From Cellulosimicrobium cellulans (GTDB taxonomy: Bacteria > Actinomycetota > Actinomycetes > Actinomycetales > Cellulomonadaceae): a DNA stretch of 64,000 nt. The translations under genes and the position numbers were made by a program. The stretch is taken from positions 1,922,001 through 1,986,000 of the forward strand of contig NZ_JAFBCN010000001.1 in NCBI RefSeq assembly GCF_016907755.1, read 5' to 3'. The notes under the pieces are model-generated. The model saw only the letters and a list, made by a program, of their open reading frames with translations. It did not search any database and was not told the DNA's origin. This document shows positions 57,149-64,000 of the stretch, piece by piece. Position 1 is the stretch's first letter. The number at the start of each line of letters is the position of its first letter.

Positions 57149-58020
57149 GCGGCTGCCCTTCCGAGGAGGCCGGTGGGACGGACGAGGAGCACGAGCGCGA
57201 GCAGCAGCACGACGATGAGGTCGCCGTAGCCGAGGTAGTAGTTCGCGAACTGCTGGAGGACCGCGACGAGCACGGACGCGACCGCGGCCCCGGTCAGCGA
57301 GCCCAGCCCGCCGATGACGGTGACGATGAACGCGAAGATGAGCAGCGATCCGCCGAGGTGCGGCGAGACGTAGCCGAAGTACTGCGAGGCGAGGACGCCG
57401 CCGAGGCCCGCGGCGGCGCCGCCGAGGGCGAACACGAGCGTGAACGCCTTGCGCACGTCGATGCCGAGCGCCGTGACCATGGACCGGTTCTCGACGCCCG
57501 CGCGGATGATGAGCCCGTAGCGGGTGCGCTGGAGAAACAGCACGATCGCGCCGAGCACGAGCCCCGCCGCGGCGATCGCGACGAAGCGGTCGTTGGGGAT
57601 CGGCGCGCCCGCGAGGTCGGTCGTGCCCTTGAGCCACGCCGGCCCGGAGATGAACTCGGGGTCCGAGCCCCACATGCCCTCGAACAGCGCGACGGACGCG
57701 AGCGAGAGCCCGACCGTGACGAGCACCTGCTCGATGTGCCGCTCGTAGAGCGGGCGGATGAGCAGCAGCTCGGTGAGCGCCGCGGCGCCCGCCCCGACGA
57801 CCGCACCGGCGACCAGGGAGAGCGCGAAGACGCCCCACGAGTCCGCGCCGAGCGACCGGGCGACGAACCAGCCGCCGAACGCGCCGAGCGTGAGGAACGA
57901 GCCGTGCGCGAAGTTAAGGACGCCCATGAGCCCGTAGATGAGCGACAGGCCTGACGCGACGAGGAAGTACAGCGCCCCGAGGCCGAGCCCCGTGACGAGG
58001 AGGAGGACGATCGTGCTCAC
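57145..58020 (-). CDS. livH: branched-chain-type ABC transporter permease LivH
   Basis: A 291-residue permease with about eight spans. Typical motifs are SGLSLIYGLMGVLNFAHGSF near the N-terminus, RPLYERHIEQVLVTVGLSLA, RTRYGLIIRAGVENRSMVTA (EAA-like loop) and GGLGSLTGAAVASVLVAVLQ; the C-terminus RPTGLLGRAA is also usual. Start GTG 58020 overlaps the livF stop by 4 bp. It forms the translocation pathway with LivM. Confidence 0.93.
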   Translation of the reverse strand: MSTIVLLLVTGLGLGALYFLVASGLSLIYGLMGVLNFAHGSFLTLGAFGGWFVARSLGADSWGVFALSLVAGAVVGAGAAALTELLLIRPLYERHIEQVLVTVGLSLASVALFEGMWGSDPEFISGPAWLKGTTDLAGAPIPNDRFVAIAAAGLVLGAIVLFLQRTRYGLIIRAGVENRSMVTALGIDVRKAFTLVFALGGAAAGLGGVLASQYFGYVSPHLGGSLLIFAFIVTVIGGLGSLTGAAVASVLVAVLQQFANYYLGYGDLIVVLLLALVLLVRPTGLLGRAAA

Positions 58021-58793
58021 CGGGCCACCGCCCCTTCGGTTCCGTGGTGGTCGACCTCGGCGTGCACGCCGAGGAGCTGCTGGACGCGGTCGGGGTCGTC
58101 GAGGAGCTCACGTGCCGGGCCCGTGTGCACGACGCGGCCCGCGTCGATCACGACGACGCGCTCGGCGAGCCGCTCGATGACCTCGAGGTTCTGCTCGACG
58201 AGCAGGATCGGCACGGTGCGTGCCGCCTCCGCGAGCGCGTCGGCGACCTCGCCGACGATCCGCGGGGCGAGGCCCTTGGTCGGCTCGTCGACGAGGAGCA
58301 GGCGGTTGGCGTTGAGCAGGGCGCGCGCGAGCGACACCATCTGCTGCTGGCCGCCCGAGAGCGTCCCCGCGCGCTGCGCGGAGCGCTGCACGAGGTCGGG
58401 GAACAGCTCGGCGACGAGCTCGCGGCGCGGGTGCGCGTCGCGCTCGGCGAGGCGCAGGTTCTCCGCGACCGTGAGCCCGGCGAACACCTCGCGGTCCTCG
58501 GGCACGTACCCGACGCCGCGGCGCACGATGCGATCCGTGCGCTCGCCGTCGACGCGTTCGCCCGCGAGCCGCACCTCGCCCCGGCGCTCGATGAGGCCGA
58601 GCACCGCCTTGAGCGTCGACGTCTTGCCGACGCCGTTGCGCCCCAGCACCGCCGTGACTCCCGTCGACGGGACCGAGAACGTCACGTCCTCGACGACCTG
58701 CTGGCCCGCGATGCGCGCGGACAGCCCGCGCACCTCGAGCACGGGCACGTCGGTCGCTCCGGTGCGGTCGGTGTCGTTCCTGGCGGCGCTCAT
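58017..58793 (-). CDS. livF: ABC transporter ATP-binding protein LivF
   Basis: A 258-residue ATPase. Walker A is VLGRNGVGKTSTLKAVLGL, the signature TLSGGQQQMVSLARAL, Walker B RLLLVDEPTKGLAP, the H-loop position is occupied in PILLVEQNLEVIER (a Glu-Gln pair as in LivF proteins, instead of His). VGYVPEDREVFAGLTVAENL is diagnostic for LivF over LivG. Start ATG 58793 is behind GGAGAGG and overlaps the livG stop. Confidence 0.93.
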   Translation of the reverse strand: MSAARNDTDRTGATDVPVLEVRGLSARIAGQQVVEDVTFSVPSTGVTAVLGRNGVGKTSTLKAVLGLIERRGEVRLAGERVDGERTDRIVRRGVGYVPEDREVFAGLTVAENLRLAERDAHPRRELVAELFPDLVQRSAQRAGTLSGGQQQMVSLARALLNANRLLLVDEPTKGLAPRIVGEVADALAEAARTVPILLVEQNLEVIERLAERVVVIDAGRVVHTGPARELLDDPDRVQQLLGVHAEVDHHGTEGAVAR

Positions 58794-59566
58794 GCTGCCT
58801 CTCCTGCCGTGACGCCCAGGTAGGCGCTCTGCACCGTCGGGTCCGCCATGACGGCGTCGGGGGTGTCGCACGCGAGCAGCTCGCCGTGGTGCATGACGGC
58901 GACGCGGTCCACGAGCCCGAGCACGACGTCCATGTGGTGCTCGACCATGAGGACCGTGCAGCCGGTGGCGTGCAGGTCACGGATGACCTCGACGAGTCCC
59001 GGCACGTCGGCCGACGACACGCCGGCCATGGGCTCGTCGAGCAGCACGACCCGCGGCTCCGTCGCGAGGAGCACCGCGATCTCGAGCTTGCGCTTGTCGC
59101 CGTGCGACAGGTCCCCGGCCGCGACGTCGGCGCGGCGCGTGAGCCCCACGGTCTCGAGGTGCCGGTCCGCCTCCCGCGTCGCGGCGTCGCCGCGGCGCGG
59201 GAAGCGCAGCACGGACAGGGCGCCGCCGAGGCGCCCCTGCGCGGCGAGCCGCACGTTCTCCCGGACGCTCAGGCGCGGGAACAGGCTCGACGTCTGGAAC
59301 GTGCGGCCCAGCCCGGCACGCGCGCGCGCCGCCACCGAGGTGGTCGTCACGTCCGTGCCCTCGAGGAGCACCGACCCGCTCGTCGGGCGGTGGATGCCCG
59401 AGACCAGGTTGAAGAGCGTCGTCTTGCCCGCGCCGTTCGGCCCGATCACCCCGAGCATCTCGCCCTGCCCGACGGCGAGGCTCACGCCCTGGAGGATGCG
59501 CGCCCCGCCGATCTGGAGACCGAGGTCGCGGACCTCGAGCGCGGGGAGGGCGTGCGGCTCGCCCAC
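58790..59566 (-). CDS. livG: ABC transporter ATP-binding protein LivG
   Basis: A 258-residue ATPase. Walker A is VIGPNGAGKTTLFNLVSGIH, followed by GLGRTFQTSSLFPRLSVREN (Q-loop), a slightly changed signature DLSHGDKRKLEIAVLLAT (SHGDKR, the LivG form), Walker B VVLLDEPMAGVSS and H-loop VLMVEHHMDVVLGL. Start GTG 59566 is 1 bp after the livK stop. It forms the nucleotide-binding heterodimer with LivF. Confidence 0.93.
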   Translation of the reverse strand: MGEPHALPALEVRDLGLQIGGARILQGVSLAVGQGEMLGVIGPNGAGKTTLFNLVSGIHRPTSGSVLLEGTDVTTTSVAARARAGLGRTFQTSSLFPRLSVRENVRLAAQGRLGGALSVLRFPRRGDAATREADRHLETVGLTRRADVAAGDLSHGDKRKLEIAVLLATEPRVVLLDEPMAGVSSADVPGLVEVIRDLHATGCTVLMVEHHMDVVLGLVDRVAVMHHGELLACDTPDAVMADPTVQSAYLGVTAGEAA

Positions 59567-59567
59567 G

Positions 59568-60782
59568 TCAGCCCGCCTCGGCCGGAGCGACGTCCTCGCC
59601 CGGCACCTCGGTGACGAGCTCGGGCACCCAGGCGTCGCCGTCGGCCACGAGCTTCACCTGGTACATCGGCTGCACGAGCGCGTGGTCGGACGCGCGGACC
59701 GTCGTCGTGCCCTTGGGGCCGTCGAAGCTCCAGCCCTCGAGCGCGTCGACCATGGCGTCGACGTCGTCGCCGCCCTCCTCGATCGCGTGCACGATCATCT
59801 GCGCCGCGACGAACCCGTCGGGCGTGAAGAGGTCCGCCTGCTTGCCGGCCTCCTCGACGGACGCGAGCATCGCGGCCTCGACCTCCGTGCCCGCCGCGCC
59901 CGGGAAGTAGTGGTTGAGGAAGTCGACCTTGCTCGCCGCCGCGCCGTACGCGCCGTAGGTCGCGACGTCGCCGAGGCCGGTGACAACCGTCGTCGAGTCG
60001 AGCACGCCCTGCTGGTCGAGGCCCTGCCACATCGCGCCCGACGTCGCCCCGGCCCACGCGACGAACACGAGGTCGGGCGCGGCGTCGACGATCTGGTGCG
60101 CGAACGGGGTGAACTCCGTCGCGTCCTCCGGCACGAGCACGCTCGTCACCTCGGCGCCCTGCGCGCCGAGGACCGCCTCGACCGCGGCGAGGTTGCCCTG
60201 GCCGAACGCGTTGTCCTGCGCGAACACGACGACCTTCGCGCCGTCGGGGTCGACGAACGTGCCCGCCGTCGCGACGTCCTGGAGCGACTGGCGCCCCGAG
60301 CGGAACGTGTAGTCGTTGATGCCCGTGAGCGCGTCGACCGCGGCCGGGCCGGAGATGTACAGCACCTTGTTCTGCTCGGCCTGCTCCGCGAGCTTGAGCG
60401 CGACGCCGGACACGACCGTGCCGCCGAGGATCTGGTAGCCCTTGCCGATGAGGTCCTTCGCCTGGCCGACCGCCTTGTCGGGGTCGCCGCCGTCGTCGTG
60501 GAACGTCACGTTGACGGGCCGGCCGTCGACCTCGCCCGTGCCGTCGGTCGCGTAGTCGAGTCCGGCCTGGAAGCCCTCGTAGTAGGCCTCGCCGTAGGCC
60601 GCGAGCGGCCCGGTCTTGGAGTAGATGATGCCGACGTCGACCGGGTCGGCGCTCGCGCTGCTCTCGCCTCCGGTGGTGTCGCCGCCGGTCGCGTCGGTCG
60701 GCGCGCACGCGGCGAGCACGAGGCTCGCGGCCGCGAGCGCGGCGACGGCGAGTGCCGGCCGCTGGGACTTCTTCGTCCGCAT
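59568..60782 (-). CDS. livK: LivK-type substrate-binding lipoprotein
   Basis: A 404-residue periplasmic-binding-fold lipoprotein, first gene of the 13-gene operon. The signal has a basic start, core LAVAALAAASLVLAACA with lipobox LAAC (Cys26), then a Thr/Gly/Ser linker. The binding fold begins VDVGIIYSKTGPLAAYGEAY and continues VNVTFHDDGGDPDKAVGQAK, VLYISGPAAVDALTGINDYT, VVVFAQDNAFGQGNLAAVEA and FTPFAHQIVDAAPDLVFVAW. Start ATG 60782 is behind AAGGGCGAAG. The operon around it points to import of a short carboxylic acid or its oligomer, such as 3-hydroxybutyrate, rather than an amino acid; this is inference. Confidence 0.9.
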   Translation of the reverse strand: MRTKKSQRPALAVAALAAASLVLAACAPTDATGGDTTGGESSASADPVDVGIIYSKTGPLAAYGEAYYEGFQAGLDYATDGTGEVDGRPVNVTFHDDGGDPDKAVGQAKDLIGKGYQILGGTVVSGVALKLAEQAEQNKVLYISGPAAVDALTGINDYTFRSGRQSLQDVATAGTFVDPDGAKVVVFAQDNAFGQGNLAAVEAVLGAQGAEVTSVLVPEDATEFTPFAHQIVDAAPDLVFVAWAGATSGAMWQGLDQQGVLDSTTVVTGLGDVATYGAYGAAASKVDFLNHYFPGAAGTEVEAAMLASVEEAGKQADLFTPDGFVAAQMIVHAIEEGGDDVDAMVDALEGWSFDGPKGTTTVRASDHALVQPMYQVKLVADGDAWVPELVTEVPGEDVAPAEAG

Positions 60783-60853
60783 GACTTCGCCCTTCGTTGG
60801 GTGGTCCTGGGGGGAGCGCCGCTCAAACATGAGAGGCGATTCAGGTTGCGGGA

Positions 60854-60883
60854 ATCATGGATCCGCGAGCGGCGCGGTGTCAA
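60854..60883 (-). promoter_or_regulatory. candidate sigma70-type promoter of the liv-bdh-sco operon
   Basis: On the leftward strand TTGACA (60883-60878) is followed after 18 bp by CATGAT (60859-60854), a good -35/-10 pair. It would start transcription near 60847, about 65 bp before the livK ATG. The sequence GATTCAGGT lies at the predicted start (60838-60846) and again at 60936-60944, in the facing promoter, hinting at a shared regulator. Confidence 0.55.
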
Positions 60884-60926
60884 CCCGCGCCGGTCACGAT
60901 CCGGCCACGCGCCCGACAGACGGATG

Positions 60927-60956
60927 TTGACAGGTGATTCAGGTCACACGTAACGT
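60927..60956 (+). promoter_or_regulatory. candidate phaZ promoter with an embedded Crp-like operator
   Basis: TTGACA (60927-60932) and TAACGT (60951-60956) are spaced by 18 bp. Between them lies GGTGATTCAGGTCACA (60933-60948), matching the TGTGA-N6-TCACA palindrome of Crp/GlxR proteins at 9 of 10 arm positions. A regulator bound there would cover the spacer and block RNA polymerase, so carbon-source repression of the depolymerase gene is the simplest reading. Confidence 0.5.
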
Positions 60957-61042
60957 CCGGTCCGCCCGGGTCCGGCGCGCGACGGTTCGCGCCGCAGCGC
61001 GTCCGGCGCTGACGGCGACCCGACCTCGACGTGGAGGTTCAG

Positions 61043-62536
61043 ATGGTCAGGCACTCCCTCAGGCGGCGCGGCCGCGCCCGCCGGTCCGCGGCCGCGCTCG
61101 CCCTCGGCACGGCGCTCGCCGTCGTGCTCGCGCCGCTCGTCACGACCCCCGCGTCCGCGGCGGGCTCCTGGTCCCAGCGCTCGGCGGGCGGCATGACGGT
61201 CGAGCTGTACCGGCCGACGACCGATCCCGCTCTCCCCGGCGGTCGGGCGCTCATGATCTCGCTGCACGGCTGCGTCCAGACCTCGCAGGTGCTCAAGAAC
61301 GCGGGCAACTGGGCCGCGACCGCCGACGACCACGGCATGGTGGTCGCGGTCCCCGCCGCGCCGAACGGCGGCGTGCTGCTCGGCTGCTGGGACTACTACG
61401 ACACGAACCACAGCCGCACCAACCCCGCGCGGCACGACGACAACCTGCTCGACCTCGTCGCGGCGCTGCTCGCCGACACCTCGCTCGGCATCGACCCGGA
61501 CCAGGTCTACGTCAGCGGGCTGTCGTCCGGCGGCGGCCAGGCGATGGTCATGGGCTGCCTCGCACCCGACGTGTTCGCCGGCGTCGGGATCGCGGCCGGT
61601 CCGACGGTCGGGACGACGTCGGGCCAGATCGGGAGCGTCGCGACGACGCTCGCGCAGGCGCGCTCGACGTGCCGGTCGTTCGCCGGGACGCACGCGGCGG
61701 ACTTCGGCTCGCAGGTGACGTCCGTCGTCTTCGGCAGCGCCGACACGACCGTCGCGACCGGGTACGGGACGCTCAACGCCCAGGTCATGGCCGACCTCTA
61801 CGGCGCCGGGACCACGTCGTCGTTCTCGCTCGCCGGGCTCGCGGGGGCGAACACCGCGGGCTCCGGCTCGCTGTGGTCCGACGCCGACGGCCCGCGCGTC
61901 TCGCTGGTCCGGAACACCGGGCTCGCCCACGCGTGGCCAGCCGGCGCCGGGCCGGGCGGGTCGTACGTCGCGACGAACAGCGTCGACTACCCGGCGCACC
62001 TCACCGACTTCCTGTTCACGAACAACCGCCGGGTCGAGCGCGAGCCCGGCACGGGACCGGACCCGGACGTCGTCGCCCCGACGGTCGCGATCACGTCGCC
62101 GGCCGCGGGCTCGACCGTGACCGGGACCGTCCGGGTCGGGGTCGCGGCGTCGGACGACCGCGGCGTGGACCGCGTCGAGCTGAGCGTCGACGGCGCGGCG
62201 CTCGCGACGCTGCGCACGCCGCCCTACGCGCACGACTGGGACACGACGGCGCTCGGTGCGGGCGCGCACGTCGTCGCGGCACGGGCCGTCGACGCCGCGG
62301 GCAACGCGACCACGGCGCAGGTCACCGTCACGGTCCAGGCGCCGTCCGGCCCGTGGTGCGGGACGGCGACGAACGCCCAGCACCAGGCCGCCGGCCGCGC
62401 GATCTCCTACGGCGTGAACCCGTACAACCCGTACTACGCGGTGGGCTCGCTCGCGTACCTCGGCCAGGGCGACGCGACGGTCACGACGCTGCGCGAGGCC
62501 GCGCCCGGCCGCTACGAGGTCGCGACGACCTGCTGA
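61043..62536 (+). CDS. phaZ: secreted poly(3-hydroxybutyrate) depolymerase-family esterase
   Basis: A 497-residue extracellular esterase. Residues 1-43 form a signal peptide with twin-Arg-like basic start (RRRGRARRSAAALALGTAL) and cleavage near PASAAG. The catalytic domain (about 45-330) shows the oxyanion LHGCVQTSQ, the lipase box SGLSSGGGQAM with Ser161, an Asp in VFGSADTTV and the His in NTGLAHAWPAGAG. An Ig-like domain follows (about 350-435; AITSPAAGSTVTG, GVDRVELSVDGAAL). It ends with the short Cys-flanked domain WCGTATNAQHQAAGRA to TTLREAAPGRY, a substrate-binding-type module. ATG 61043 is chosen because GGAGG ends 5 bp before it. It is divergent from an operon for 3-hydroxybutyrate use, supporting PHB as substrate. 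Confidence 0.85.
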   Translation: MVRHSLRRRGRARRSAAALALGTALAVVLAPLVTTPASAAGSWSQRSAGGMTVELYRPTTDPALPGGRALMISLHGCVQTSQVLKNAGNWAATADDHGMVVAVPAAPNGGVLLGCWDYYDTNHSRTNPARHDDNLLDLVAALLADTSLGIDPDQVYVSGLSSGGGQAMVMGCLAPDVFAGVGIAAGPTVGTTSGQIGSVATTLAQARSTCRSFAGTHAADFGSQVTSVVFGSADTTVATGYGTLNAQVMADLYGAGTTSSFSLAGLAGANTAGSGSLWSDADGPRVSLVRNTGLAHAWPAGAGPGGSYVATNSVDYPAHLTDFLFTNNRRVEREPGTGPDPDVVAPTVAITSPAAGSTVTGTVRVGVAASDDRGVDRVELSVDGAALATLRTPPYAHDWDTTALGAGAHVVAARAVDAAGNATTAQVTVTVQAPSGPWCGTATNAQHQAAGRAISYGVNPYNPYYAVGSLAYLGQGDATVTTLREAAPGRYEVATTC

Positions 62537-62552
62537 GCGGGAACCTCCAGGT

Positions 62553-62612
62553 GCCGAACCCGGGGATACCGGCGGGCTGGGCCCTCACCTCGCCCGCAAC
62601 CCCGGGTTCGGC
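62553..62612. terminator. bidirectional terminator, phaZ / nhaA
   Basis: GCCGAACCCGGGG (62553-62565) pairs perfectly with CCCCGGGTTCGGC (62600-62612); an inner stem GCGGGC/GCCCGC (62572-62577 with 62592-62597) extends it. It lies between two convergent genes. Confidence 0.7.
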
Positions 62613-62664
62613 GACGAGACAGGGGGCCGAGGCCTCGGGCCGGCGGGCGGCGGGGACGCGCGGG

Positions 62665-63984
62665 TCAGTGCTCCAGGCGGTCCTTCGCGTCACCGATGTG
62701 GTCGGTGACGTCGTCCGGCAGGTCGTCGAGGTTCATGTCGTTCGTGCGCGCGCGCCGGGCGTCCCAGCGCAGCGCGACCGCGGCGAGGGCGGCGGCGATC
62801 GTCGACGCGGCGAGGACGGCGATCTTCGCCGCGTCGGTGTGCGTCGAGTCCGGGAACGACAGCTCCGCGATGAGGAGCGAGACGGTGAAACCGATCCCGC
62901 CCAGCAGGCCGACCGGCAGCAGGTCGCGCACGCCGATGCCCGGCGCGAGGCGCAGCGGGGTGAACCGTGTGACGAGCGCCGTCACCCCGAGCACGCCCAC
63001 GAGCTTGCCCAGTACCAGGCCGAGCACGATCGCGAGCACGACCGGCTGGCCGAGGACGTCGCCCCCGCCGCCGACGAACGTCACGCCCGCGGCGAAGAAC
63101 GCGAACACCGGCAGGGCGATCCCCTGGGAGAACGGCCGCAGGGCGTGCTCGAACCGGTGCGTGCGCGACTCCGCCTCGCCGTGCAGCGCGAGCGCGGGGA
63201 CGGTGAAGCCGAGCAGGACGCCCGCGATCGTCGCGTGCACGCCGGACTCGTGGACCAGCACCCACGCGACCACCGCGACGGGCAGCAGGAGCCACCAGCG
63301 CGTGCGCCGGGCGCGGACGAGCACGGCGAACAGCGCGACCGCGACGAGCGCGAGACCGAGGAGCCCGATGCGCAGGTCGGCCGTGTAGAAGACCGCGATG
63401 ACGACGATCGCGAGCAGGTCGTCCACGACCGCGAGCGTCAGCAGGAAGGTGCGGATCGCGGTGGGCAGCCCGCGCCCGAAGACGGCGAGCACGCCGAGCG
63501 CGAACGCGATGTCCGTCGCCGTCGGGATCGCCCACCCGTGCAGCGCGGCGTCGTCGCCCGCGAGCAGCACGACCGCCGTGAAGATCACGGCCGGCACGGC
63601 CATGCCGCCGACCGCGGCGAGCATCGGCACCCCGGCCTGCCGCGGGCTCCGGAGGCTCCCCGCGACGAACTCCTGCTTGAGCTCGACGCCCACGACGAAG
63701 AAGAAGATCGCGAGCAGCCCGTCGGCGGCCCACGTCTCGAGGCTCAGGTCGAGGTGCAGGGGCAGCGGACCGATCGAGGCCGGCCCGACGACCGTCTCCG
63801 ACAGCGCGGTGTACGCGTCCCGCCACGGGGAGTTCGCCCACAGCAGCGCGAGGAGCGCCGCGCCGATGAGCAGCGCGCCGCCCGTCGTCTCCCGGCTCAC
63901 CCACCGTCGCAGCCGCACGCGAGGCGAGGGCCGGTCCGTCGGCGGGGCGGGGTGGGTGCCGGAGGGCGGGGTGGCGTGGGTCAT
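62665..63984 (-). CDS. nhaA: Na+/H+ antiporter NhaA
   Basis: A 439-residue NhaA-type antiporter, exchanging Na+ or Li+ for H+ at the inner membrane. About twelve spans are visible. Key motifs are LLAIFFFVVGVELKQEFVAG, WAIPTATDIAFALGVLAVFG and TFLLTLAVVDDLLAIVVIAV with the paired ion-binding aspartates, plus LLGGIGFTVSLLIAELSF near the end. Length is a little above the E. coli protein because of a Pro-rich N-terminus and an acidic C-terminal tail (MNLDDLPDDVTDHIGDAKD). Start ATG 63984. The gene is monocistronic here, convergent to phaZ. Confidence 0.96.
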   Translation of the reverse strand: MTHATPPSGTHPAPPTDRPSPRVRLRRWVSRETTGGALLIGAALLALLWANSPWRDAYTALSETVVGPASIGPLPLHLDLSLETWAADGLLAIFFFVVGVELKQEFVAGSLRSPRQAGVPMLAAVGGMAVPAVIFTAVVLLAGDDAALHGWAIPTATDIAFALGVLAVFGRGLPTAIRTFLLTLAVVDDLLAIVVIAVFYTADLRIGLLGLALVAVALFAVLVRARRTRWWLLLPVAVVAWVLVHESGVHATIAGVLLGFTVPALALHGEAESRTHRFEHALRPFSQGIALPVFAFFAAGVTFVGGGGDVLGQPVVLAIVLGLVLGKLVGVLGVTALVTRFTPLRLAPGIGVRDLLPVGLLGGIGFTVSLLIAELSFPDSTHTDAAKIAVLAASTIAAALAAVALRWDARRARTNDMNLDDLPDDVTDHIGDAKDRLEH

Positions 63985-64000
63985 CGTGCTCCCGGGGTCG

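Overview
The window is very GC-rich, uses many GTG starts with strong AGGAGG-type ribosome binding sites, and carries actinobacterial hallmarks (RamB next to aceA, the SufE/SseA pair, LpqC/PHB-depolymerase style esterase). It looks like the chromosome of a Micrococcales actinomycete, perhaps near Cellulosimicrobium or Cellulomonas; that placement is inference from protein character, not from a search. No rRNA, tRNA, CRISPR array, insertion sequence or phage structural gene was recognised.

Layout. 1-4545: an Entner-Doudoroff/hexuronate module (IclR regulator facing eda-kdgK), two small hypothetical proteins and an SDR oxidoreductase. 4546-6393: a lower-GC islet with a two-gene TIR-like plus SLATT-type membrane pair, a probable anti-phage system. 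6394-16673: housekeeping and metabolism, comprising a BASS transporter, SufE, rhodanese SseA, a methyltransferase remnant, a class III aminotransferase facing a LysR regulator, a GAF regulator with aldehyde dehydrogenase and DUF779, a lipoprotein, and two small proteins including a 46-residue zinc ribbon.

16760-38774 is a large defence island. It starts with an HTH/degenerate N6-methylase-like protein translationally coupled to hsdM and hsdS. Then come an unassigned 510-bp stretch, a multi-pass membrane protein coupled to a DUF4041/T5orf172 (GIY-YIG-like) protein, and a hipA kinase gene truncated at its 5' end. A complete Type I Zorya operon (zorA-zorB-zorC-zorD, leftward) follows. The island ends with hsdR coupled to a PLD-like, zinc-ribbon protein. 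The Zorya block therefore sits between hsdMS and hsdR of one Type I restriction-modification locus.

38823-64000 returns to chromosome-like metabolism: an APH-type kinase, a proline-rich membrane protein, the glyoxylate shunt (aceB, aceA) with divergent ramB, and a membrane alpha/beta hydrolase. After these comes a 13-gene, tightly overlapping leftward operon: livK-G-F-H-M, acyl-CoA ligase, tetR, 3-hydroxybutyrate dehydrogenase, hydrolase, scoA, scoB, hydrolase, thiolase. Divergent from it is a secreted poly(3-hydroxybutyrate) depolymerase, and nhaA closes the window. Read together, these genes form a plausible complete route: extracellular PHB is cut by PhaZ, products are imported, Bdh makes acetoacetate, ScoAB and thiolase make acetyl-CoA, and the glyoxylate shunt assimilates it.

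Intergenic DNA holds several strong hairpins, a 21-bp-periodic repeat array between aceA and aceB, and a Crp-like palindrome inside the phaZ promoter.
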